Source: Liopterus haemorrhoidalis
Taxonomy: Eukaryota; Arthropoda; Insecta; Coleoptera; Dytiscidae
Assembly: GCA_963971575.1 (NCBI GenBank)
Contig: OZ020611.1
Span: forward strand, 55,895,381 to 55,959,380
DNA length: 64,000 nt
Direction of reading: 5' to 3'
Part shown: positions 52,501-60,454 of the stretch, one piece after another
Layout of the letters: every line of letters starts with the position of its first letter
Numbering within the stretch: the first letter of the stretch is position 1
Made by a program: the position numbers and the translations under genes
Notes under the pieces: generated by a model
Seen by the model: only the letters and a program-made list of their open reading frames with translations
The model's database searches: none
Told to the model about the DNA's origin: nothing

Positions 52501-54286
52501 AGATAAATATATCAGAAATCGCATGTGGCAATACTGTATCGGGACACGTGTAATAATAATAATAATAATAATAATAAATTTATTGTTCACAGCATTGTTT
52601 TCTAGATCTAATTTTTAACATCTAACACTTATATAAAAAATCTTAGAATTAGAAATAATAAAAATAAATATACGCAGATATATTTAGCTAGTTAAATGCA
52701 ATTTGAAAGTATAAATAAGATTTTAAATTCAGATTTCCTTATTAAAATTTTTTAGGAGGCCAGTCCCAGCACACCCTCTCTCAGCCACCACTGGATCCGG
52801 TTCTCAACCATGGTTCTCAAGCAGTTCACTGGTTTAGGACTTAACAATAATAAAAATCAGCTGTGACCGCCATCACAAAGTACTTGTATAAAATACATTC
52901 TAGCAGCAGAGTAGAAATAACTTGGCCTAATATTTTCTAACAGAGATATATTTATCACTACCATGGAAACGTTACATATAAGTATGAAAAAATACATACT
53001 TTGAACTTTTTTTTTCGTTTTATAAAAAAATGTCTCAAATAAAAGTTGTTAGTTATTACTTTTATAGCAACTTTTGTTAAATAATTTTTTTCGAAATATT
53101 TTTCTGTTATGAAATATTCGCAAAAATCTCGACACAAGTAAACTCCCATTTTCAGTGAACTGATTTTTACCAAAAGTTGAAAAACTCGTATCATTGATGT
53201 CAGAAGCTTAAATATAAGTTTCATAAAAATCCTTTCACCGAATTTGCTCTGCACGTGTACACAGACGGACGGACGGACGGACAGACAGACGGACAGATAG
53301 ACAGACAGACAAACGCCAGACGGACAGACGGACAGACTGACAGTAGGTCAGACGGACAGACGGACAGACAGACAGACATCATGCTAAAAATAGTCAAAAC
53401 GTAATGTAGGGAGACCTCAATTCGTGGAGATCCATCGAAATCTCGATATGTCAAAATCGGTATGATCACAATAACTCCCTTATATATGTTGGCGGTCGGT
53501 AAAAAGATTACCAATTAGGCGACGACGAATAACGATGTAATAAAATTGGTTGTATATAATCCGGAAAATAAATTAGTAAAATTTGGGAGACAAAATAAGT
53601 AAATAACTGATAAAATACATAAATTTGGCCACTCTTTGATTTGTCCGCCTGAGTGTTTTACACACATTACATAACAGGACGCGATAGCCCTGGTCATACC
53701 TACAAAACCCTAAAAATAGGGTGACCATTTTCTTGACAAGGCAATGCGGGACGGAGCAAAAAAAAGGTCGTCACTTCTCAAATTTAAGTGAAGAGCAAAA
53801 AAAAGGTCATCACCTCCCAAATATAAGTAAAGAACAAAAAAAAAGGTCCACACCTCCCAAATATAAGTAAAGAACAAAAAAAAAGGTCATCATCTACAAG
53901 TAGGGTGACCATTCGTCCCGCTTTTTGCGGGACTGTCCCGCATTCTAACATTTTGTCCCGCATTGTAACTTGTATTTGAGGAAATGAGGACTTTTTTTTG
54001 CTCTTCACTTGGATTTGGGAGGTGAGGACCTTTTTTTTTGCTCTTCACTTGGATTTGGGAGATGAGGACCTTTTTTTGTTCCGTCCCACATTGCCTTCTT
54101 AAGAAAATGGTCACCCTATCTACAAGTCAGGTGTACAAAAGTTAATGCGGGACACCGAATCAAAATGCGGGACGAATGGTCACTCTACCTAAAAATCGTT
54201 AATTAGCAGATACTTACACATGCTAGTAGATAAGATGGTAGAATTGCTAAAACACAGGTAAACAATGTCACCACCATAGCAGTCAT
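40521..54286 (-). CDS. Secreted eight-cysteine protein, GM2-activator/ML-like, 4 exons
   Basis: Minus-strand coding exons 54286-54218, 50247-50095, 45430-45290 and 40688-40521, each 69, 153, 141 and 168 bp, all phase 0 with clean GT..AG borders; 176 aa. Exon 1 is a signal peptide (MTAMVVTLFTCVLAILPSYL then LAC). Exon 2: YKLHYFKPCTDDDTNVIKFK, SECLLIPTGCVHTEGYKTA. Exon 3: IHYKVDKKPMPLLEGDFDLC and MGLTDSCPVGK. Exon 4: DQCGDGKKGVSITKYKNKLG and IKHDVGETCVTLKAEF, stop. Cysteines at the end of exon 1 and in KPC, SEC, TGC, DLC, DSC, DQC and ETC make eight, the number in GM2-activator proteins (four disulfides), and length is similar. A role in extracellular or lysosomal lipid binding is inferred, not shown. 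An acceptor (CTGCAG before 54293) upstream of the ATG suggests a 5' UTR exon further right. Introns of about 4.0, 4.7 and 4.6 kb are mainly transposons. Confidence 0.85.
40872..42142 (+). mobile_element. mariner D
   Basis: 1271 bp, ends TTAGGTTGTGTAATAAATTC and the complement of TTGGGTTGTGTAATAAATTC, TA on both sides (40870-40871, 42143-42144). Lies in intron 3 of the eight-cysteine gene, antisense to it. Confidence 0.92.
41035..42040 (+). pseudogene. Mariner D transposase with stops and frameshifts
   Basis: HTH part HLLYFAFRRGQKATKTARDI and DWFSKFKNGNFDLGDAPRSG then a stop; frame 41249-41575 gives MFLKEDGRQTTRELAEKIEC, NWVPHNLNDGHKENCREKAA and RIITGDEKWCL (first Asp); after a frameshift near 41515, MTCVWWDCEGVPYWEMLEKN, QVILLHDNARPHIANTVKAA (second Asp) and YSPDLAPTDYHLFRSMSNQM (third Asp; 34-residue spacing type). 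It ends near 42037 with VDWWEQVNRL. One nonsense codon at about 41217, a frameshift and a nonsense codon at 41942 inactivate it; damage is light, so the copy is fairly young. Confidence 0.88.
42358..43552 (+). mobile_element. hAT element, TAGGGATGG ends, perfect duplication
   Basis: 1195 bp, TAGGGATGGCAAAGAAATAT...TTTTCTCATCCCTA, flanked by TCTGTGAT on both sides (42350-42357, 43553-43560). ATCGAT-containing motifs cluster in the first 140 bp and near the right end, as in the element at 7003-9607. Confidence 0.92.
42640..43184 (+). pseudogene. hAT transposase C-terminal part (ZBED-like)
   Basis: First frame KFEARFEDLEHAHLLTLPMF LDTRFKN...IHFSDAIASSRTL ends at a stop near 42869. The second (from 42885) gives LDTEISMYLSTPVAANFKTS, SLELWSDLKLVYPKLYILAQ and TSYPAERLFSKAEGTI, the hAT dimerisation domain of the ZBED4/ZBED6-like group. 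The N-terminal BED finger and the first catalytic Asp are missing. Confidence 0.85.
43748..43866. mobile_element. Hairpin MITE of the GCCCGGTTGCATAAAA family
   Basis: TGCCCGGTTGCATAAAAGTC TTAAAACTAAATGTAAGC is matched by GCATCTAGTTTTAAGACTTT TATGCAAC. The left flank has TTA; the right end is diverged, so the duplication is not visible. Confidence 0.7.
43880..44267 (+). mobile_element. CAGTCTGTTCC-family MITE, copy 3 (end-degraded)
   Basis: GCGGAACTAAATGGGAATTT CGTTCTTTTAGG through AAAATCTAGTTCCACCTAAA is collinear with 2373-2760. The first ~13 bp of the left terminus is missing and the right end (GGTTTGGAAGAGCTTATA) is altered. Confidence 0.8.
44310..45171. mobile_element. PIF/Harbinger-type MITE, TGCCCGGTTGCA ends
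   Basis: 862 bp, TGCCCGGTTGCAAGAATCAG and its complement ATTCTTGCAACCGGGCA, flanked by TTA (44307-44309, 45172-45174), the target preference of PIF/Harbinger. No coding frame. Its tip is shared with the hairpin MITEs at 40236 and 43748. Confidence 0.85.
45680..47525 (+). pseudogene. 5'-truncated non-LTR RT gene interrupted by a hAT MITE
   Basis: Plus-strand RT from about 45690: REGKSTEDALASLISKVYKN, then LDLAKAFDTVSHPILLRKLE (frame 1 bp off), GVPQGSILALILFLVYINDL and CADDTVLYASGTTWEEVSSR (CADD replaces YADD). A stop follows at 46198. After frame changes come IVSYGNLVWGGADKMLIKEI and NIFTINHLYCLSLYRYIYKN. The C-terminal frame DNFMNMLSRN continues as HNQYIVKVKKFLHSVSEDCL once the MITE at 46852-47322 and one duplication are removed. 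Endonuclease is absent. Sits in intron 2 of the eight-cysteine gene. Confidence 0.85.
46852..47322. mobile_element. hAT MITE with AAGTGAAGACCT minisatellite core
   Basis: 471 bp, CAGAGCCGGCGC...GCGCCGGCTCTG, flanked by CTCGTAAT (46844-46851) and GTCGTAAT (47323-47330). Inside, about five 50-bp units AAGTGAAGACCTAAAAAAAA...GGTCCTCACTTCTAAATTTC. Confidence 0.88.
47530..47893. other. No recognised feature (intron 2)
   Basis: AT-rich, poly(T) and ATT runs; may include the 3' end of the preceding retroelement. Confidence 0.35.
47897..48799. mobile_element. Non-coding element with GCCTGTAGTACACGAT ends
   Basis: AGCCTGTAGTACACGATTCA and ATCGTGTACTACAGGCA are inverted ends, flanked by TTA (47894-47896, 48800-48802), consistent with a PIF/Harbinger MITE of 903 bp. 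Near the right end CTCGTACG and CGTACGAG blocks add internal symmetry. Confidence 0.75.
48830..49960 (+). repeat. (GACA)n interspersed repeat, copy 2, split by a non-LTR fragment
   Basis: TTAAATATTCGCAAAAATCT TAAAATCGACACAAG, the GACAGACGGACAG run (49108-49185), and CATCGAAATCTCGAAATGCC AAAATCGGTATGA to 49254; the repeat resumes at 49898 with TGATCACAATACCTCTCTTA TATATGTTGGCGGTCAG. Confidence 0.88.
49255..49897 (-). mobile_element. 5'-truncated non-LTR fragment (same family as 4559-6478)
   Basis: Tail of TAAA repeats (TTTATTTATTTATTTATTTA on +), shared 3' end ACAGGACAAGCCCAGTAAAG, and a minus-strand C-terminal RT remnant: FASVIWNPQYDKYVNKIERI, LTLKNRRVLADMLFLYKIVN, NSFRNSPLIRLASTYN. Flanking ATGA on both sides (GGTATGA / AGATGATCAC) is a possible short target duplication. 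Confidence 0.8.
50521..51578 (+). mobile_element. hAT element with perfect 8-bp duplication
   Basis: 1058 bp, CAGGGGTTGGCAACCTGCGG CTC at the left and AAAGGTTGCCGACCCCTG at the right, flanked by ACCTAGAA (50513-50520, 51579-51586). Confidence 0.95.
50840..51320 (+). pseudogene. hAT transposase C-terminal remnant
   Basis: MQEAFRDRFKEFRKYKATLA FLTKPIEVDM (from 50838), then with frame changes EAWNRLPESFNLLKNYAFGL, LIIFGSTYYCKQIFSHMKLI and KSQLRSNLTDLKLECCLKLK. The last block matches the hAT dimerisation region of the GTF2IRD2/ZBED5-like group. The rest of the transposase is deleted. Confidence 0.75.
51587..52550. other. Intronic sequence with a hAT-type CCAACCTACGGCCCGCGGGCC motif
   Basis: 51669-51710 and TTTGGCCCGTGAAACAT at 51922 resemble the two ends of another hAT MITE, but the borders and duplication could not be fixed. 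Nothing else recognised. Confidence 0.35.
52551..52577. repeat. (TAA)n microsatellite
   Basis: Nine consecutive TAA units. Confidence 0.9.
52963..53510 (+). repeat. (GACA)n interspersed repeat, copy 3 (complete)
   Basis: Starts ACCATGGAAACGTTACATAT, contains AAATATTCGCAAAAATCTCG, the GACGGACGGACAGACAG run (53262-53380) and ends CTCCCTTATATATGTTGGCG GTCGGTAAAAAG. It shows the uninterrupted target of the non-LTR insert at 49254. Confidence 0.88.
53717..54187. mobile_element. hAT MITE of the TAGGGTGACCAT family (outer)
   Basis: Ends TAGGGTGACCATTTTCTT and GACGAATGGTCACTCTA, flanked by CCTAAAAA on both sides (53709-53716, 54188-54195). It carries minisatellite units AAGTGAAGAGCAAAAAAAAG GTCATCACC and a second copy of its own family. 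Confidence 0.9.
53901..54118. mobile_element. hAT MITE of the TAGGGTGACCAT family (inner)
   Basis: 218 bp, TAGGGTGACCATTCGTCCCG...AAAATGGTCACCCTA, flanked by TCTACAAG on both sides (53893-53900, 54119-54126). Confidence 0.92.
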
Positions 54287-54299
54287 TTTGAATCTGCAA

Positions 54300-54860
54300 C
54301 TAATAATTTTTTTGCATTCTAACACGTTTTATATGCAAAATAAGAGGAAGAGAGACATTAATTGATTAAAAGATAAATATAACATTTAAAAACATTATTT
54401 AGTAATTTATATTTATATTGTAATAAAGGATTATTTGCAGGCATATTAAATATTTTTACAATAGAGATATTATTTCTACATTTATTTATAATGTTTGTTG
54501 AAAATATATATATAAAGTTTACAGTGTTCATAAAATATATTTGTTGTTTTATTTCGATTTTATCAGTTGTTTTACGTAGAATGCCCAGTTAAAAATCAGT
54601 TTAACTTATCTTTCATTTCAAGGTCTATAGGAGCGGATATTATTTGGTTTGTGTTGCAGTTTTGTGGCTAATGTCAGGTTATTAAAAATAATAACACTGG
54701 TCAACAAAAACAAAAAAAAAGTGCCTGAGTTTAGTCATTTTTTTATTTTCATGCATATAAACAATAAAAAACTGTAAACACTTTCATCAAAGTTTGGTTT
54801 TGTAGTCTTGAGAGAGATAATATCGATTCCTTAATTTTGACAGTAGCAGTAAACTATCTA
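54300..54860. other. 5' flank of the eight-cysteine gene
   Basis: A 5' UTR exon is expected here or further right, because a splice acceptor precedes the ATG; none could be identified. Confidence 0.35.
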
Positions 54861-54950
54861 CGATGTTTTGTAGGGACAAAGCGGGGGTTCAAACAAGTTC
54901 ATCTGAAAGTTCAAATGCAGTATTCGACGAAGAATTTATACCATCACAGG

Positions 54951-55352
54951 CAGGGCCGGCCCGACGACTTCTAGCGCCCCGGGCAAATTTTGAATTGCGC
55001 CCCTTAATCAATGATAGGTATATTTTTTAAAGCATGAAAAACCAGACGTTCGGGAATTTTTCGTTAAGCGGTCGAAAACACCCGATATTATTTTCTGTTT
55101 CAACTCGCGCATGGTCCTCACACACACATATGTAAATGAATATCGGACGGAAATTTATACCTACTATCCCTAAACTTTAGGGTTTACTATTGAAAAAGTA
55201 CGTGATTCATACTTATCTATTACCATAAAACAATTTCAATCACAAAAGCGCGAAAAATATATATATATATACATAATATAAAATTCTATATCCTTAATTT
55301 TGCGCTCCATGTTTCGCGGCGACCGGTTCGCCCGTGCCTCGGGCCGGCCCTG
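54951..55352. mobile_element. hAT MITE, CAGGGCCGGCCC ends
   Basis: 402 bp, CAGGGCCGGCCC...GGGCCGGCCCTG, flanked by ATCACAGG (54943-54950) and GTCACAGG (55353-55360). Confidence 0.9.
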
Positions 55353-55417
55353 GTCACAGGAACCATTAATAGAGTGAATTCAAATTGAGTTGAGTTCATC
55401 AATAAAACTGTGCAGAA

Positions 55418-55528
55418 ATGATTTTTCGTCTGGACGGGTCTAATTTACTTATAATAGGGGTGTTAGGTTTGTTACTGCTAGCCGTAGAAGTCTTGTGTGT
55501 GTTAGGAGCTTTCAACGTGTTTATATAA
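55418..55528 (+). CDS. 36-codon hydrophobic small open frame (doubtful)
   Basis: MIFRLDGSNLLIIGVLGLLL then LAVEVLCVLGAFNVFI and stop: one predicted membrane segment. No homology recognised and no Kozak or neighbour support, so it may be chance within the pseudogene. Confidence 0.15.
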   Translation: MIFRLDGSNLLIIGVLGLLLLAVEVLCVLGAFNVFI

Positions 55529-56737
55529 AAAAATTATTTTTCTATTCATAATTAATTTGCCTTCTGTCATTTATGACTGACATATTTATATTAAACAGCA
55601 TTTTATTTATATTTTAATATACAGCTTTTAAATCGTTCCTTAACTAATTCAATAAAAAATATTATTTAATTGTCCCATTTTGTTTAAAAATATTTTATTT
55701 GTCTCCGCCACTGGCGTTATCTTGTTTGCGCAATTTTGTGACGGTCTTGGATCCTTCTCTATTTGAATCGAGTCTACCTCATCTCATTACAGCAGAAGAT
55801 TTCAATGATTTAATTAGAGATCTGAATCTTCCCAAAAGTAAAGCAGAGATTTTGGGTTCTGGACTGAGACAGTGGGATTTGCTCGATAAAAATGTCAAAT
55901 GTAAAAATGTAAAAATACATGATCAAAGAAAGCGACATGATCTATTTTCTAATTTTTTTACTAAGTAAGATGGACTTTGCTTTTGTAATAACGTAAATGG
56001 TTTATTTGAAGCAATTGGAAAACCTTGCATTTCCAGCGGATGGCACTTTTTTATCGATAGTTCCACAAAAAGCCTAAAAGCTGTTTTACTTCATGATAAT
56101 AAATTTCCATTTTGTTCGGTTGCTCATTCCGTACATCTCAAGGAAAATTACGACAGTGTTAAAATTCTACTAGAAGCCCTAAAGTACAGGGAATATAATT
56201 GGCAACTTACAGGAGATTTTAAAATGGTGGGATTCCTTATGGGATTGCAAGGTGGCTATACAAAATATCCATGCTACCTTTGTTTATGGGATAGCAGAGC
56301 TGATGCCACGCACTACAATCGACAAACATGGCCGGAAAGAACAGAATTTCAGATGGGGAGGAAAATCCTAATCTTTAATATATTAGAGATTTTTTCTAAA
56401 GTTGTCAGAAGAGTTAAGGACGGAATTTTTGTTGGCCCACATATTAAAAAAATTTGGACTGTGAAGAATTTCCAAAATTTTAAAGCAGTAGTCCACGGTT
56501 TTCTCACATGCTGCACGCTCATTTAGATACATTCAAAGACAACATGGGGCATACTCAGAGGAACAAGGAGAACGTTTCCATCAAGACGTTATGGAATTTG
56601 AGCGTCGGTACCAAGGCCTATATAATGAAAATATGATGGGAGACTATGTATATTTAGGGTTCCGTCAGAGAAATTTCCTTTGAAAATAATAAGAAATGTA
56701 AAAATCTTCATTTTTAAACTGTTTTTTTTTTTGTTTT

Positions 56738-56838
56738 TACTTGCCCGACCTTAATATATAAGGGGCAAGTATTGTAATCGCGAAAACTTTCGATGTCTAG
56801 ATTTTGACTGATGACCACGTTTCATGGGTCCAGGGAAT
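56738..56838 (-). repeat. (GACA)n interspersed repeat, copy 4, cut by a hAT insertion
   Basis: ACTTGCCCGACCTTAATATA, TAAGGGGCAAGTATTGTAAT, ACCACGTTTCATGGGTCCAG and GGAAT are the reverse complement of 33830-33926. At 56838 a hAT element starts; beyond it (58033) a TG microsatellite of the same repeat follows, with about 40 bp of the repeat lost. Confidence 0.85.
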
Positions 56839-58030
56839 CAGTGGCGGAACTGCCATACCGCCAGACCCCGCAACGCGGGGGGAGGGGCGAAGCTTTGTGG
56901 GGGCCGAAAATTTTGCGAAAATTAGTCGCGTTTTATACTGAAAAATAAAGAATTTACTTATCACTATAAAACACATACATAAAAAAAAAAGAATACAAAA
57001 AAAAACTTTTTTTTTATATTACTTTTAGTAAGATCTCAGCAAAACAATAGCGAGATTGTTTATCCATATCCAATTCAAAAAATAACATTTAAAATAAATA
57101 TTATTATAACGCGATTAAAGGAAGACTGCGAGATTGGCGCTAATGGTGTGTTTTTTTTTATTAATCATTATTTAGAGGCGCTACATAATTGCATAGATTT
57201 TCAGCGTTGCTTGGGCAAAATTTGACTGTTGCCTCTGGTGTCCGTTGTTAGTGGGTGGGAGTGATAGGGTAGGTTGGGGGACGATAAGGGATGAACGACG
57301 TTGTAAATTTGTTTTTATTCATGTCACCTCGAAATTTAATCAACTTGGATGAATCAGAAATTTTTAGTTCTGTCGAAATCTTACCAAAAAAATACAAAGG
57401 TGATATTTCGTCCAATTTTCCGTTACAAATGGTAATGTTAGCTTCGATGCTTAATTAGGAAATCTCTAAAATAACAACAATGAAAGAATTTGCCGAACTT
57501 TTAATAATTAAATATACCTCCCTGTCGGTCAGTTTTCCAGACGTAGTTAGTGCAATTTTATTATTTTTAACACTTCCTGTCACTGTCGCTACGGCAGAGC
57601 GTTATTTTCCAAATTAAAAATAATAAAAAACTATCTACGAAATTCTACTGGAGAAGAACGCTTACATAATTTATCGTTGGTGAGCATTGAGGCTGAAATT
57701 GCTCAAGAAATGGACATTAAAGACTTAATTAGAGATTTTGCTAATTTAAAATCCAGAAAGAAAGATTTAACATTTTAAATTGATTTATTTATTTATATCT
57801 AGTTTTGTTTTGTTTTGTCTATGTTTAATTTGTTTGATATTATTGTTTTTCTTTTATGTTCATTATAAAATATGTATTATAAAGTAAAATTATTCTTTGT
57901 GTAAGAAGAATCCAAGGTTAAATTTCTTCAAAATTATGGGACGCTAGATACGAAAAGAAAATAATCACATAAGGTTGGGGGGCCGATCTAATGTTTTTGC
58001 GGGGGGGCCCAAATTTAGTAGTTCCGCCAC

Positions 58031-58032
<2 letters not shown>
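56839..58032 (+). mobile_element. hAT element, CAGTGGCGGAACT ends
   Basis: 1194 bp, CAGTGGCGGAACTGCC...AGTAGTTCCGCCACTG. Flanks CAGGGAAT and CAGTGTGT match at 5 of 8 positions, consistent with a deletion at the right edge. Confidence 0.8.
57321..57778 (+). pseudogene. hAT transposase C-terminus (ZMYM1/TTF-like)
   Basis: MSPRNLINLDESEIFSSVEI, LLFLTLPVTVATAERYFPN then a stop and frame change to KIIKNYLRNSTGEERLHNLS LVSIEAEIAQEMDIKDLIRD. This is the hAT dimerisation domain of the TTF-type finger group. One internal stop (MLN*) is also present. Confidence 0.85.
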
Positions 58033-58067
<35 letters not shown>

Positions 58068-58279
58068 TGAAATCATAACTAGTTAACCAAACCTTAAACA
58101 AACTTTTATTTAAATTTTAAAAAAATATATATTTTTTAATTTTTATTTTATTTTTTTTTGTGTAATTAGTAATAGGAAGGAACGCAACGTATTTTGGAAA
58201 TACAGTGGTTTGCTATGTTTTCTACCCATGTCTTCTTCATAACAACAGGGGATTAAAGACAAACACATCGACATATAAT

Positions 58280-58586
58280 CAGAGCCGTAGCAGGTCTGAG
58301 GGGTGCCATCGTTCGATTTTTTTTTTGTCATCTCTTGTATTTTAGAAATGAGGACGTTGTGTTTGTTTTTCGTTATCACTTGTATTTTAGAAGTGAAGAC
58401 CTATTTTTTGTTATTACTTGTATTTTAGAAGTGAGGACGTTTTTTGTTTTTAGTCATCACTTATATTTTCACCTGTCTATTAAAATAAAAATAAAAATGA
58501 TGCCCTCCTTAAATAAAATAAAAAAACATAAAAAGGCGCTATTTTAAGTATTTGCTAAGGGTCTCAAAAACATTGCGACGGCTCTG
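58280..58586. mobile_element. hAT MITE, CAGAGCCGTAGC ends, with minisatellite core
   Basis: 307 bp, CAGAGCCGTAGCAGG...CATTGCGACGGCTCTG, flanked by CATATAAT on both sides (58272-58279, 58587-58594). The core has units TTTTAGAAGTGAAGACCTAT TTTTTGTTATTACTTGTA. Confidence 0.93.
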
Positions 58587-58759
58587 CATATAATTTAAAA
58601 CAGTATTTTTTATACTACCTACCCCGTAAATCAGTGTTATTAACCCAGCATCACGCATGTGAACGTAAGTGAATGTTTGAAGTCTACGGTTGCTAACCGC
58701 GTAAGTGTAACTTACGCGGCCAGGACAAAAAAGTCACAAAGTTCCCCAATGTGAAACAA

Positions 58760-58943
58760 AAATTGCGTAGACTTCGAAAACCATGTTTTTGAGATACCAA
58801 CATCAGAATGGAAAAAATGTTTCGAGAATTGGATTGAACGCATGTAAAAGTATATAAATCTTAAAGGCGAATATTTTGAAAAGCAATAAAAAAAAAAATG
58901 TTTTCTTTCTTAGTTTTTGTAAAAACTTAAAAGGTAGCCCTCG
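58760..58943 (+). pseudogene. 3' scrap of the mariner B family
   Basis: VDFENHVFEIPTSEWKKCFE NWIERM, stop, KYINLKGEYFEKQ, stop, then the terminus AAAACTTAAAAGGTAGCCCT CG followed by TA. The rest of the element is missing to the left. Confidence 0.85.
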
Positions 58944-58949
58944 TATTTT

Positions 58950-59305
58950 CTATATGTGGTTCAAAGAATTGTATAAGCATGCCAAATTTCAACAATCTAT
59001 GTTCAGCCTTTTGCCTACAATTTCTACCATACAGACAAACAGGCAGACGCATGAATGACGTTATAAGGGTTATTTGGTGGTCATACCTCCAAAATCCTAG
59101 AACACAAAATAATAAAAAATACATAGGTATTTATTTAAATGTTTTATGCAATGTATATACCTTGACAACTCATTATGTAAACATATAATATTTACATTTG
59201 TTTAAAAAGAAATCTAAAATCCTGCTGAACATATTTTCATGACATTTCTTCAATGTTCGCAATAAATGTTGTAAAAAAAGTACATATATAATAAAATGTG
59301 GGAAC
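58950..59305. other. No recognised feature
   Basis: AT-rich spacer. Confidence 0.4.
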
Positions 59306-59310
59306 CAAAT

Positions 59311-59700
59311 ACTTTTTTTTTTCATAAGTTTTATTTAACGACGCTTCAACTACATGGTTTTTAGCGTCGGTATAAGTTAACAATAATTTGTTTATAATTA
59401 CATGTCATTAGTTACATATTGTCTTTATAACTATTTGTTACAAAATATTTATTATAAATTATAAGCGATGTGGTTTCAGGTTTCAATGCGGCTGACTAGT
59501 TGGGCATCTTTGAGGAAGTTCATTAGGTTCGTGTTAGCTGTGGTGGTGTTCTATAGAGTGTGTTTAAGAGGATCCTATACTCTTTGCGTTAGGGCATCTA
59601 TCGTTCCCGCCTGCTCCCCCCAATTCAAGGAGGCGTGGACGATATCACTGACAGTACACTCAGAATCATAACACACATTACACACATATTTGTTATTTTT
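59311..59700 (-). mobile_element. 3' end of a non-LTR retrotransposon
   Basis: Minus strand. An A-tail (T run 59311-59322 on +) is preceded by CGTCGTTAAATAAAACTTAT and the stem ACGACGCT...AGCGTCGG around TTTTTAGC; further up is a decayed C-terminal region with AAGAGTATAGGATCCTCTTA, shared with the copy at 62778-63295 (CTTAAGAGGATCCTATACTC). 5' truncated. Confidence 0.6.
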
Positions 59701-59919
59701 GTGTGTCAACGGTCTGAGATATCTTTCTCAAACCTCGTGCAACGTTCGAAAAAAAATTATGCGCTTTAAGATTGACAATACTTAATTAAAATTACGATAT
59801 CTATTTGAAGAATATTTTAAAAAATCAATACAACAAAAAATAGTTTTTAAAAAAAGAAAAAAATAAATAAGCGAATTAAAAAACTTACCAAGAGATTTAT
59901 AGGTACATATACATTTAGT

Positions 59920-60150
59920 GTTTAAAACAGTTTTTTTGGACTTTTAGCTTCCGCAAAAATGTCTATTAAATCTTCATACCTCATTAATCTTGCTCGATCG
60001 TTTTCAACACTAATTAATGTTAAGTCACAAAACCGCTGTTGTCCTATAGTACTACTTAGAAATTTTTTTATACTTTTTAACTTCGAAAATGTTATAGGAA
60101 ATGTTAAAAAATAGTATAAAAGCTGTGCATTACATACCGTCGAAATTGGA
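59920..60150 (-). pseudogene. hAT transposase C-terminus remnant
   Basis: Minus strand: VCNAQLLYYFLTFPITFSKL, KSIKKFLSSTIGQQRFCDLT, LISVENDRARLMRYEDLIDI FAEAK, stop. Same dimerisation domain type as 57321-57778 but clearly diverged. Confidence 0.75.
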
Positions 60151-60159
60151 TAAAATCGT

Positions 60160-60450
60160 ACTATAGTCTATTAAAAATATTTGGGCAAGTTCTCTTGTTC
60201 TGCAACATAATTGAATTTTGTCCAACAATGCTGATCTAAAACTTATTAATTTTTTTATTTTATTTTTCAAACTCTGCTTCGGATACTACATTTTTGTTAT
60301 TAATTTTTAAAATAATTTCAGTCAGTTAACGATCTTAATATTTCAATATAATTAAATCTTAATGCAATTAACGAATCATACCTGGAGGACTTACCAAGGC
60401 GGACACAGTTTTTTAGGAGAACTATTCATCAGATTTACACTAGAACAGGA
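60160..60450. other. No recognised feature
   Basis: AT-rich; could be further upstream remains of the hAT copy. Confidence 0.35.
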
Positions 60451-60454
60451 ATCT

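Larger units (their letters stand above)
50286..52793. mobile_element. hAT-like element, CAGTAGCGGCTGGTG ends, with nested copy
   Basis: CAGTAGCGGCTGGTG at 50286 and CAGCCACCACTG ending 52793 pair as ends; flanks GATCCATG and GATCCGGT share the first five bases. It contains a CAGGGACGTAGCCAGGGGGG motif (50345), the perfect hAT copy 50521-51578, an AAGCTGTCCAACCTACGGCC terminus-like motif (51669) and a TAA microsatellite. It starts 38 bp from the acceptor of exon 2 of the eight-cysteine gene. Confidence 0.55.
54861..56660 (+). pseudogene. Degenerate arthropod multicopy gene (function unknown)
   Basis: Upstream piece DKAGVQTSSSESSNAVFDEE FIPSQ (54876-54950) is interrupted by a MITE. From 55699 one frame runs to 56526 with a single nonsense codon at 55966: DLNLPKSKAEILGSGLRQWD, WHFFIDSSTKSLKAVLLHDN, VAHSVHLKENYDSVKILLEA, GYTKYPCYLCLWDSRADATH. 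About 150 residues then seem lost or scrambled before EEQGERFHQDVMEFERRYQG in another frame (to about 56670). I recognise this set of motifs as a large uncharacterised family repeated in arthropod genomes; it may derive from a mobile element. Its activity is unknown. Confidence 0.65.

Noticed and set aside
50286..52793. A clean 8-bp duplication for the outer hAT element
   Set aside because: GATCCATG and GATCCGGT agree at only five positions; the element call rests on its termini.
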